A DNA stretch of 7,101 nucleotides from Spirochaetaceae bacterium (GCA_003818675.1 RPPD01000110.1:1-7101), one strand, 5' to 3'. Counted from the stretch's first letter, positions 1 to 6,561 are shown. Notes: generated by a model not told the origin, from the sequence alone. Numbers and translations: made by a program.

Positions 1-2
1 CA

Positions 3-101
3 GACAGGATTTACAGGATTGACAAGGAAAGGCGATAAAAATGCTTTGTACTCAGATTGATCATACTGAATATCCATACTGTAGATCATGTTAATCCTGT
101 C
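3..101. repeat. Imperfect inverted repeat made of 9-nt units
   Basis: Positions 3-24 and 80-101 form an inverted repeat with 18 of 22 positions complementary. The outer 9 bp (GACAGGATT at 3-11, AATCCTGTC at 93-101) match perfectly. Each arm is itself a short tandem array with a 9-nt period. The left arm reads ACAGGATTT, ACAGGATTG, ACAAGGAAA from position 4. The right arm, on the minus strand, reads ACAGGATTA, ACATGATCT, ACAGTATGG. The element sits downstream of the terminator of the minus-strand gene and contains no credible gene. I recall similar ACAGGATT-type arrays in intergenic DNA of many unrelated bacteria; their function is unknown to me. It may be part of a larger array cut by the window edge. 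Confidence 0.6.
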
Positions 102-113
102 AATTTTCCTGAT

Positions 114-147
114 AAAAAAAGAGGGTGTCTCCGATTGGAGCACCCTC
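114..147 (-). terminator. Rho-independent terminator of the minus-strand operon
   Basis: Read on the minus strand, GAGGGTG pairs with CACCCTC (147-141 with 127-121). The stem continues as CTCC/GGAG (140-137 with 132-129) around a 4-nt loop, with one unpaired base at 128. Seven T residues (120-114) follow directly. It lies 26 nt beyond the stop codon of the 173-1408 gene, so it ends that transcript. A T-run also exists on the + side (160-167), but it is separated from the stem by 12 nt, so + strand use is less likely. Confidence 0.9.
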
Positions 148-172
148 TGTAAGAAATTCTTTTTTTTCTGAT

Positions 173-1408
173 CTAAAGTTCAGCCCTGATGGACATGACT
201 CCCTGCATCGATGTAATGAAGGTCTGGGGATCAAATGATGTCATGGTGGAATCCCACAGGGTTGTCCTGAGTTTGATCTCCCACGAAACACCAGGAGTTG
301 CAAAGGTAATGTGCGGGCTCAGGAACAATACCCATGGTGGATCATCCATGCTGAAAAGAAAAAAGGTCGTCATTGCGCCCTCAAATCCGAAACTGATGAA
401 ATCCTTGCGCGGATCAAAAACAGACAGGTCCATCGCAAAGTCAATGCGTTCTGTATTGTCCATATTGGGCTGCTGCAGATAGGTTGCAGGATGTGAAAAT
501 ATGGTTGGAGTGATGGTGATGGGCCCGGCATGTATGCGCATTTCGTAGAGTATATAGAACATTTCGAGTCCGCCTATGTTGCCGAAGTCGAGCGTGGGCA
601 ATCCAACCTCAGCCATGATGTCAACAGGCCCCAGTCCGAAGAAAAAGAGCGCGCCGCCCCTCCAGCATCCCTGGAAACTGCCGGAGTCAATTGAACCGCC
701 GATGAAGACTTCCATCTTGAAGATTTCCGTGTTCAGAAAGAAGCGCATGTCAGAGGCATACCAGCCTGTGTCAAGAAAAATCATGTTGAGGTTCATGATT
801 CCTGTTGCAGTTTCAATCTCATAGCTTTCCCTGAAATTATGGTCCTGATACAGGTACCACTCGAAACCAAATCCTCCCTCAAGAGGATGGTACTGCAATT
901 TGATTCCATTACCGTTGATCCTGTGAATTCCCCTGTAATTGAGAATTGGATTTTGATAAAAAAGCAGGGGATCGCTGATATACAATGGGGGAGTGAAGGC
1001 GGACTGGATTACAGGTGTGCCAAAGAGTCGCGAGAACTCGTCACCATAGCAGAGGTTTGAACCCTCGCCTATGAAATAACTCAGGTCAAGTGGCACTCCG
1101 AAAAGGTCCCTGACAATAATTTCAGTGTATTTTAATGAGAGGGGAAGATTTATTGTTCCCTTCTCAGGGCCTGTTGCTGTATCGCCAGGAAGGGCAATAA
1201 AACCATCCACACCAAGGGTTATCTTGGCGCCAAACTTGTATCCGCCATCAATAAGAAAATCCATGGATGAATCCGTGATCATGATCATTTCATGGTCAAT
1301 ACCAAGTATGTAGGTGGCCAGTTCTATGCTCGGGATTGTGATATTGGCCCCAAAGCCGGAAAAGAGGAGACATGCTCCCAGAACAAGCATCAAGAGTCTC
1401 GATTTCAT
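173..1408 (-). CDS. Secreted, probable outer-membrane beta-barrel protein of unknown family
   Basis: This 411-residue protein is not one I recognise. It begins with a signal peptide: Lys2 and Arg4, then a hydrophobic stretch of about residues 5-19, with likely cleavage near residues 20-21 (GFGA/N). An LGAC sequence at residues 10-13 could be a lipobox, but it lies unusually close to the start for one. The mature part has many short segments of alternating hydrophobic and polar residues, is rich in Gly, Phe, Tyr and Trp, and has no long hydrophobic helix. That pattern suggests a transmembrane beta-barrel. It does not end in the aromatic residue common at barrel C-termini (it ends RAEL). The start at 1408 is preferred over an in-frame ATG at 1423 because GGAGGG (1421-1416) lies 7 nt upstream of it, and the 1423 ATG overlaps that site. 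The gene follows the receiver-PilZ gene by 83 nt on the same strand, so they may be co-transcribed. A strong terminator follows. The role is unknown; porin or surface protein is a guess. Confidence 0.85.
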   Translation of the reverse strand: MKSRLLMLVLGACLLFSGFGANITIPSIELATYILGIDHEMIMITDSSMDFLIDGGYKFGAKITLGVDGFIALPGDTATGPEKGTINLPLSLKYTEIIVRDLFGVPLDLSYFIGEGSNLCYGDEFSRLFGTPVIQSAFTPPLYISDPLLFYQNPILNYRGIHRINGNGIKLQYHPLEGGFGFEWYLYQDHNFRESYEIETATGIMNLNMIFLDTGWYASDMRFFLNTEIFKMEVFIGGSIDSGSFQGCWRGGALFFFGLGPVDIMAEVGLPTLDFGNIGGLEMFYILYEMRIHAGPITITPTIFSHPATYLQQPNMDNTERIDFAMDLSVFDPRKDFISFGFEGAMTTFFLFSMDDPPWVLFLSPHITFATPGVSWEIKLRTTLWDSTMTSFDPQTFITSMQGVMSIRAEL

Positions 1409-1415
1409 GATAGTG

Positions 1416-1421
1416 CCCTCC
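1416..1421 (-). promoter_or_regulatory. Ribosome binding site that fixes the start of the barrel-like gene
   Basis: GGAGGG on the minus strand ends 7 nt before the ATG at 1408. It overlaps the alternative ATG at 1423-1421, which therefore cannot use it. The signal peptide also begins naturally at 1408 (MKSRLL). Confidence 0.8.
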
Positions 1422-1491
1422 ATATTAACTATCGACGGGTTTTTTTTCCCTCAAAAGTAAATTTAGCCCTTATATGGAGAAAAAACCGGCT

Positions 1492-2214
1492 TTATTTGTC
1501 CTGGGAAACGCGGTCAAAGATGTATTTGGCGAGATGAATGCTGTCCCCGGAGGAGAGGCTCTCGAACCTGATGCCCAAAAGCCTGTCCCTGCGCATGATT
1601 ATCTCTCCATTGGGTGAGAGCTCGCTGCCAAAGAGGGAGAACTGGATTTTTGGTATTGCTGTGCCTGATTTAACAATTTCTGCGGGAGCTGGTGTGACAA
1701 GCTCGATGGCCAGGCCTCCCATGCTTATGTTGACGATTTTTCCGCTCACCAGCTGCGGGTGTCCCGAGACCTTGAAGTGCACGCGCATGAGCTCATCCGG
1801 ATGGGGTATCACGCGGATGTGCTTACGCTGGTTTGTCTCTGATTTGTCAAAGTGGGAAATGATGTTCTTCAGTTTCTTGAAGGTTTCAGCCTCATGGAAG
1901 GGCTTCAGCAGAAAACCCTCCACGCCCATTTCCGCCATGGAGGTCACTGTGTCCCTGTGGGACTGTATGGTGTGGACAATGATCTTGATGCGGCTGGCCT
2001 TGGCGCTTGCCTGGAGTTCTTTTATGAACTCAAGGCCCTTGATTTTTTTATTGTCAATGTCAATAATGGCGCCGCCTATGTCCGGCCTGGAATTGACGTC
2101 TTTCAGGGCTTCTTCCTTTGACTCATGGGGAAGTCCCTTTATTCCCAGCGAGAGGAGCAGGTAACATAAAAGATGTCTTACGGAAACTGACTCTTCGAGG
2201 ACGATGAACGTCAT
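1492..2214 (-). CDS. Response-regulator receiver domain fused to a PilZ (c-di-GMP-binding) domain
   Basis: The 240-residue cytoplasmic protein has two domains. Residues 2-120 are a CheY-like receiver. It has an acidic pair at 7-8 (Glu-Glu, in FIVLEES), the predicted phosphorylation site Asp52 (AIIDID), the conserved Thr82 after strand 4 and Lys104 (FLLKPF). Residues 128-238 are a PilZ domain with the two c-di-GMP-binding motifs intact: RxxxR (RKHIR, 130-134) and NxSxxG (NISMGG, 162-167). From the families, it should bind c-di-GMP and may be switched by phosphorylation. There is no DNA-binding or enzymatic output domain, so it probably acts through protein contacts such as the motility machinery; that is inference. 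It is transcribed divergently from cheA. I chose the ATG at 2214 because the receiver begins directly after it. An in-frame TTG at 2250 (AAGG 8 nt upstream) would add 12 residues that are not part of the fold. The acidic pair is Glu-Glu where most receivers have at least one Asp. Confidence 0.9.
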   Translation of the reverse strand: MTFIVLEESVSVRHLLCYLLLSLGIKGLPHESKEEALKDVNSRPDIGGAIIDIDNKKIKGLEFIKELQASAKASRIKIIVHTIQSHRDTVTSMAEMGVEGFLLKPFHEAETFKKLKNIISHFDKSETNQRKHIRVIPHPDELMRVHFKVSGHPQLVSGKIVNISMGGLAIELVTPAPAEIVKSGTAIPKIQFSLFGSELSPNGEIIMRRDRLLGIRFESLSSGDSIHLAKYIFDRVSQDK

Positions 2215-2275
2215 GAAAATCAGCTTTAACCATTTCACTGAAGTTGTCAATAAGAACGCCTTAAAAAAATCTTTC

Positions 2276-2304
2276 TTGACTTACAGCCTGTGATATATCA
2301 CAAT
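2276..2304 (+). promoter_or_regulatory. Candidate sigma70-type promoter of the cheA operon
   Basis: A -35-like TTGACT (2276-2281, 5 of 6 matches to consensus) is followed after 17 nt by CACAAT (2299-2304, 4 of 6). An A-rich tract (2262-2269) lies just upstream and could act as an UP element. Transcription would begin near 2311, only 2-3 nt before the cheA ATG. The -10 match is modest, and no sigma28- or sigma54-type motif was evident nearby. Confidence 0.4.
2289..2302. promoter_or_regulatory. Perfect 14-bp palindrome, candidate operator
   Basis: TGTGATATATCACA is a perfect inverted repeat (TGTGA, 4-nt spacer, TCACA). It lies between the putative -35 and -10 elements of the cheA promoter and overlaps the -10. 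The half-sites match those of CRP-family regulators, but the standard CRP site has a 6-nt spacer. The overall length of 14 bp matches FNR-type boxes. A protein bound here would be expected to block cheA transcription. It also lies in the intergenic region shared with the divergent receiver-PilZ gene. Confidence 0.45.
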
Positions 2305-2313
2305 TTATAGCGT

Positions 2314-4623
2314 ATGAGTGACTATCTGGATCCCGACAACAAGGAACTGCTTGCGGATTTTTTTCAGGAAGCTACACAGCAGGTTGACATCCTTGAACAG
2401 AACATACTGACTCTTGAGCACGATGCCGCCAACCGTGAGGCTGTGGATGAAATATTCCGTGCCGCGCACACGTTAAAGGGCGGGGCATCCACTGTGGGCA
2501 TGAAGGAGCTCGCGCATATCACCCATCTTGTGGAGGATGTGCTTGATGAAATCCGCAGTGGAAGGCAGAAGGTCTCCTCGGAACTTGTAGATTGTATTTT
2601 AAGCTCAATAGATGTAATCAAGGATATTCTGGATGCCAAGTCCCAGGGGAATCCGTACAAGGGAAATACACAAAAGCTTGAGAAAGCGCTTTCCGGATTC
2701 CTGCAGGCAGGAGGGGAGAAGGCTACGGCAAGGAAGGCCGGGGGAAAGGCCTCCATTATTTCCAGGCCTGTTTCAGCGGCAAAGGCCAGAGCCGAATCCG
2801 ATGAACTCTCGGAATACGAGCTGTTGGAGATTACCCAGGCAGGAAGTGGATCCGGTTTCCAGATCACCGTGGATTTCAATGAGGACAATCCCATGAATAC
2901 AGTGGGGGGCATCCAGGTCTATGCAGCGCTTAAGGACATCGGAAAAATAATCAAGACAGTGCCGGATTTTGAATCGCTTTATTCTGACACATTTTACCCA
3001 AAAATAACCTATTACATCTCGTCCGAACAGACCGTGGATGTGATGGAAAAACAATGCACAATTCCGGATGTCACTCTTGGAATCTCTGTTGTTCCGCTTT
3101 CAGTAGGCCGGGCGCAGAAGGGAGCGCAAAAACCTGCGGGAAAGACTGCAGAGGAAACCACTGATGAGCCCGAAGAGGCAGGGGAAAAAATAAATAGCGA
3201 GGAGCGCACCCGCAAGACCATCGGGTCAGTTGTCCGCGTGGATTCCAGACGCATTGACCAGCTTCTAAACCTCGTGAGTGAAATCGTCATTGTCAAGGCA
3301 TCCTTCAACCAGCTGGCCGGCGGTATCTTCTCTCTCTACAATGAATTCGGCACATCTGCGGAGGCTTTCCGGGAACGGATAAAAGACCTCTTTGACTCGA
3401 TACCGGAATATCTTGAGGAAATGAAGGCGGGCAAACCGGTAAAGACGATAAGGAAGGAAATGCAGACCCGCTTCGGGGACCTGCTTAATTTTTACGGCAA
3501 ATTGGAAAACGGGCTGAAGGAAAATAATGTCAGGGTGCGCAGCGCAACCCAGAACCTCGGCCGCATAACCGGGGATCTCCAGGAAGGGGTCATGCAGATC
3601 CGCATGGTTCCGATATCGCACATTTTCTCGCGCTTCCCGAGGCTGGTGCGTGATCTGTCCAAGTCTCTGAAGAAAAACATTGAACTGAATCTTTTGGGTG
3701 AGGAGACAGAGCTTGACAAGTCCGTGATAGAGGACCTTCTTGACCCGCTCAGCCACTGCGTGCGCAATTCCATTGACCATGGCATTGAGGATCCGGAGGA
3801 GCGCGTAAGGCTTGGCAAGAGCCCGGAAGGAAATGTTGTCCTGAAGGCATCCAATGAGGGAAACCTCATCATGATTGAAATTTCGGATGACGGCCGGGGT
3901 ATTGACATTGACAAGGTCAGAAACAAGGCTGTCCTGAACGGGATGATTCACGAGAACAAGAACCTTTCGGATATTGAAGCCTTCAACATTATCTTTGAAC
4001 CGGGTTTTTCAACTGCGAAAAAGGTCACGGATGTTTCAGGCCGCGGAGTCGGTCTTGATGTGGTGAAGAAGCAGGTTGAAAAGCTGAACGGCACAGTCAG
4101 CGTCTGGTCGGAGAAAAACTCCGGTACGCAGTTTACCATCAAGCTGCCGCTGACCCTCGCTATCATACAGGGACTTCTGGTGCGCGTGGGGGGCAATGTC
4201 TTCGCGATTCCAATCACCTCGGTTCTGGAGACCCTGAGGCTGCGCAAAGACGAAATGAAACAGATAGACAATTATGAGGTCTTTGACCTGCGCGAGGATG
4301 TAATCTCGCTTGTACGTCTGCACAGGATTTTCGGAATTCCTGAATCGGAATCCGGTGATCAGAAATCTGATACGCTCTTTATTGTTGTCGTGGGCTCGCG
4401 TGGTTCGCGGATAGGTCTTCTTGTGGATTCTCTGATAGGCGAGGAAGACATTGTAATCAAGCCGCTGAAGGACAAGTTTACGAAATCACCTGGAATTGCA
4501 GGAGCAACGATACTGGGCGATGGCACGGTATCGCTTATAATAGACGTGGGGCAACTGCTAGAACTTGGCATGCGTATTGGTGTCGAAGAGCGTAAGAAGA
4601 GGGATTTTTCAGTACTGAAGTGA
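2314..4623 (+). CDS. cheA: Chemotaxis histidine kinase CheA
   Basis: This is the cytoplasmic kinase of the chemoreceptor array; it autophosphorylates and passes the phosphate to CheY. Domains in the 769 residues are as follows. P1 histidine phosphotransfer is about 1-110, with His52 in AAHTLKGGA. A P2-like regulator-docking domain is about 182-263, followed by a charged linker. P3 dimerisation is about 303-434. The P4 ATPase is about 435-610, with the N-box HCVRNSIDHG (481-490), G1 DDGRGID (525-531), the F-box region FEPGFST (561-567) and G2 GRGVGLD (576-582). The P5 CheW-like domain is about 611-760. P3 is roughly 60 residues longer than in typical CheA, with the extra sequence around 335-405. 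An in-frame stop at 2308-2310 makes the ATG at 2314 the earliest start, and there is no Shine-Dalgarno sequence before it. It is first in the operon, with the CheW-fusion gene 13 nt downstream. Confidence 0.97.
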   Translation: MSDYLDPDNKELLADFFQEATQQVDILEQNILTLEHDAANREAVDEIFRAAHTLKGGASTVGMKELAHITHLVEDVLDEIRSGRQKVSSELVDCILSSIDVIKDILDAKSQGNPYKGNTQKLEKALSGFLQAGGEKATARKAGGKASIISRPVSAAKARAESDELSEYELLEITQAGSGSGFQITVDFNEDNPMNTVGGIQVYAALKDIGKIIKTVPDFESLYSDTFYPKITYYISSEQTVDVMEKQCTIPDVTLGISVVPLSVGRAQKGAQKPAGKTAEETTDEPEEAGEKINSEERTRKTIGSVVRVDSRRIDQLLNLVSEIVIVKASFNQLAGGIFSLYNEFGTSAEAFRERIKDLFDSIPEYLEEMKAGKPVKTIRKEMQTRFGDLLNFYGKLENGLKENNVRVRSATQNLGRITGDLQEGVMQIRMVPISHIFSRFPRLVRDLSKSLKKNIELNLLGEETELDKSVIEDLLDPLSHCVRNSIDHGIEDPEERVRLGKSPEGNVVLKASNEGNLIMIEISDDGRGIDIDKVRNKAVLNGMIHENKNLSDIEAFNIIFEPGFSTAKKVTDVSGRGVGLDVVKKQVEKLNGTVSVWSEKNSGTQFTIKLPLTLAIIQGLLVRVGGNVFAIPITSVLETLRLRKDEMKQIDNYEVFDLREDVISLVRLHRIFGIPESESGDQKSDTLFIVVVGSRGSRIGLLVDSLIGEEDIVIKPLKDKFTKSPGIAGATILGDGTVSLIIDVGQLLELGMRIGVEERKKRDFSVLK

Positions 4624-4636
4624 TTAGAGAGGAAGC

Positions 4637-6013
4637 ATGAGCAGCATCTACAGCGACTACGACACAATGGAATCTGAAGAGTCAGAGGCGGAACGCGAGG
4701 AAAAGCAGGCAAAGATAGACTTCAAGATGGTCACATTCTCGCTTGCTGACCGCGCATACGGCCTTGACATCATGTGCGTAAAGGAAATCTCAAAAGCAGA
4801 CAGATTCACCATGGTTCCAAACACGCCCTTTTATGTGGAGGGAGTCTACAATCTGCGGGGAGAGATCATACCCATCATCAATATGCGCAGGATGTTTCAC
4901 CTGGAAGAGGTGGAGAGGAAAAAGGGCGAGCTTGCGAACATCCTCATACTAAGGATAGAGGAATCTATCATTGGCGTCATTGTTGACAGGATAGAAAATG
5001 TGATTGGGCTTGATTCTTCAACCATTCAACCGCGGCATCCGCTTTTCACCGATATAAACATGAAGTATATCCATGGCATAGTGGAGACCGGAGATAAACT
5101 GTATGTCATTCTGGATGCTGACCGCATCTTTGGGGATGAACAGGGTCTGGCAGAAATCCGGCAGTCTGGACAACAGGAGCATGCGGACAAAGAAACCACT
5201 GGTGGAAAGGCGACTGAGAAAAAAGAAGCAGCTGTCGGAAAAAAGAAAGCTGACAACATTGATCAGGATTTTCTTTTCATAAAGGATACCCTTGCCACTT
5301 TTGCCCAATTTTATGTGGATGAAACCAATCAGGCCTGGGTGGAGCACAGGCTTCCCGAGTGGAAGAGCATGCGCAAGGCAGGAAAAGAGAATGTCCAGCT
5401 GATGAATCCCGAGGACGCCCTGCTGTTCCTCAAACCCTTCTATTCAGCCTGCACAGGCAGGCTCTGGGACGAGGCTCAACGGGACGGATTCCTCTCCCTG
5501 TTGTCAAGCATGAAGCGCAATTCCTTCAAAGTCTGGAATCCGGGTACAGGAAAGGGTTCTGAAGCATTTTCCATAGCGGCAATTTTAAGAGTCGCATATC
5601 CGGATGCCCGTATCAAGGTGTGGGCGTGCGACATGGACCTTCTGGCCATAAGCGCTGCACCTTCAATGTCCTGGAATAAAGCGGATATTCCGCAGTATAT
5701 GTCATCATCAGGATTCATGGCTGAGGCGACAGGCGGCGGATACCAGTTTGTACCGGCTTTGAAGGACCTGCTGTACTTTGAATATCATGATGTCAGACAC
5801 GGAAGCGCGCTTCCCGATCTTGACATCATTGTTGCCCGTGATATTATTTCCTTCTATGATGCAGCTGAGAAAGCCAGATTGCTGGAATATTTCAGCGACA
5901 GACTCTCTGCGGGTGGTCTGTTGGTATTGGGAGACAATGAAACTGTACATGCCCGGGGTTGGCGGAGGATTGAAGGGAAAAAAATTGCTGGATATTTAAA
6001 CGAAAAGAGCTGA
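4637..6013 (+). CDS. cheW: CheW coupling protein fused to a degenerate CheR-like domain
   Basis: The 458-residue protein links chemoreceptors to CheA. Residues 1-27 are an acidic tail. Residues 28-168 are a full CheW domain, with the typical GVYNLRGEIIPIINMR stretch at 69-84. Residues 170-207 are a Lys/Glu-rich linker. Residues 210-456 resemble the CheR receptor methyltransferase: the SAM-site region VWNPGTGKGSEAFS (299-312), an ACDMD strand (330-334), DIIVARDIISFYD (396-408, where CheR has CRN...YFD) and LLVLGDNE (428-435, where CheR has LGHSE). Several usual CheR residues are changed, including the CS.GEEPYS motif, the TxFFR region and the RN pair (here RD). The domain is therefore probably not an active methyltransferase. 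I recall a CheW-CheR-like fusion being described in Treponema arrays, so the arrangement itself is known. A GAGAGGAAG ribosome binding site precedes the ATG. Confidence 0.93.
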   Translation: MSSIYSDYDTMESEESEAEREEKQAKIDFKMVTFSLADRAYGLDIMCVKEISKADRFTMVPNTPFYVEGVYNLRGEIIPIINMRRMFHLEEVERKKGELANILILRIEESIIGVIVDRIENVIGLDSSTIQPRHPLFTDINMKYIHGIVETGDKLYVILDADRIFGDEQGLAEIRQSGQQEHADKETTGGKATEKKEAAVGKKKADNIDQDFLFIKDTLATFAQFYVDETNQAWVEHRLPEWKSMRKAGKENVQLMNPEDALLFLKPFYSACTGRLWDEAQRDGFLSLLSSMKRNSFKVWNPGTGKGSEAFSIAAILRVAYPDARIKVWACDMDLLAISAAPSMSWNKADIPQYMSSSGFMAEATGGGYQFVPALKDLLYFEYHDVRHGSALPDLDIIVARDIISFYDAAEKARLLEYFSDRLSAGGLLVLGDNETVHARGWRRIEGKKIAGYLNEKS

Positions 6014-6092
6014 TGATTATCAAATAGCAGGGTTAAAGAATCGCGTCATGTGGACAGGCCATTTGAAATTCTGCGGGTAAAGGGGTGGAAGA

Positions 6093-6557
6093 ATGAGAGT
6101 TGAATACATTAATCCCTTCGTGGAAGCCGCCTTCAGCGTGCTGAAGGAGGTCCTCCGCATAGAAATAAAACGGGGTGAACTGTACCTGAAATCCGTCTCA
6201 CAGCCAGTTCTGGGTGTCACTGCAATTGTGGGGCTTGCCGGAGACGTGGAAGGAAGAGTATTATTTGACATGGGAGAGGCCACGGCCATAAAGATTGCCT
6301 CTGCCATGAATGGCGAGCTGATGAAAAAGTTTGATGATCTGGCCAAGGCCACCATCACAGAACTCGCCAACATGATAACTGCGCAGGCTGTTACCAAGCT
6401 GCATGAGCTTGGATTTGAATTTGATCTGACTCCCCCGGCTATTTTTACCGGAGATAACATGGAGGTAACCGATACCGGGATAGAAGCGCTGATTGTGCCC
6501 ATTGAGATGGAGTTCGGGAAAATTGAAATAAACGTCGCCATTAGAGAGAAAAACTAG
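6093..6557 (+). CDS. cheX: CheY-P phosphatase CheX
   Basis: This 154-residue protein matches CheX in length and pattern. CheX dephosphorylates CheY-P and ends the motor signal. The catalytic ExxN motif is present once, as ELAN (Glu90, Asn93) within a long helix of about residues 82-103. Other family features are the N-terminal VEYINPFVEAAFSVL and the strand GLAGDVEGRVLFDM at 47-60. CheX proteins act as dimers with one ExxN site per subunit, unlike the CheC type with two. The start has a purine-rich AGGGGTGGAAG just upstream. The gene is 79 nt after the CheW-fusion gene, the largest gap in the operon, and that gap holds no gene or clear promoter. Its stop codon overlaps the ribosome binding site of cheY, so the two are closely coupled. 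Confidence 0.93.
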   Translation: MRVEYINPFVEAAFSVLKEVLRIEIKRGELYLKSVSQPVLGVTAIVGLAGDVEGRVLFDMGEATAIKIASAMNGELMKKFDDLAKATITELANMITAQAVTKLHELGFEFDLTPPAIFTGDNMEVTDTGIEALIVPIEMEFGKIEINVAIREKN

Positions 6558-6561
6558 GAGG
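6556..6561 (+). promoter_or_regulatory. Ribosome binding site that fixes the cheY start
   Basis: AGGAGG overlaps the cheX stop codon (TAG, 6555-6557). It is 9 nt before the ATG at 6571 but only 3 nt before the in-frame GTG at 6565. The ATG is therefore the better start, and translation of cheY is probably coupled to that of cheX. Confidence 0.75.

Noticed and set aside
41..94. A 17-codon + strand reading frame with three cysteines, preceded by AAAGG.
   Set aside because: It lies between and across the arms of the inverted repeat, its sequence is explained by that repeat, and it is too short to support as a gene without conservation data.
121..167. Use of the same hairpin as a + strand terminator.
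   Set aside because: The T-run on the + side begins 12 nt after the stem, and no + strand gene ends near it in the window.
1409..1423. Upstream ATG at 1423 as the start of the barrel-like gene.
   Set aside because: It overlaps the ribosome binding site that serves the ATG at 1408, and the signal peptide begins at 1408.
1424..1460. Minus-strand promoter (TTGAGG, 17 nt, TAGTTA) before the barrel-like gene.
   Set aside because: The -10 match is only 2 of 6, so it is not distinguishable from chance.
1538..2164. A 208-codon + strand open frame.
   Set aside because: It lies antisense to the receiver-PilZ gene, whose motifs are clearly conserved on the minus strand; the frame shows no recognisable protein features.
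2215..2250. TTG at 2250 as the start of the receiver-PilZ gene.
   Set aside because: It adds 12 residues outside the receiver fold; an AAGG lies 8 nt upstream, so it is less likely but not excluded.
2287..2304. A canonical CRP binding site at the cheA promoter.
   Set aside because: The half-sites match, but the spacer is 4 nt rather than the 6 nt of CRP sites, so it is recorded as an unassigned palindrome.
3265..3951. A 228-codon minus-strand open frame inside cheA.
   Set aside because: It is antisense to conserved P3 and P4 segments of CheA and shows no domain of its own.
6013..6027. ATG overlapping the stop of the CheW-fusion gene (TGATG), suggesting a coupled gene.
   Set aside because: The frame stops after four codons.
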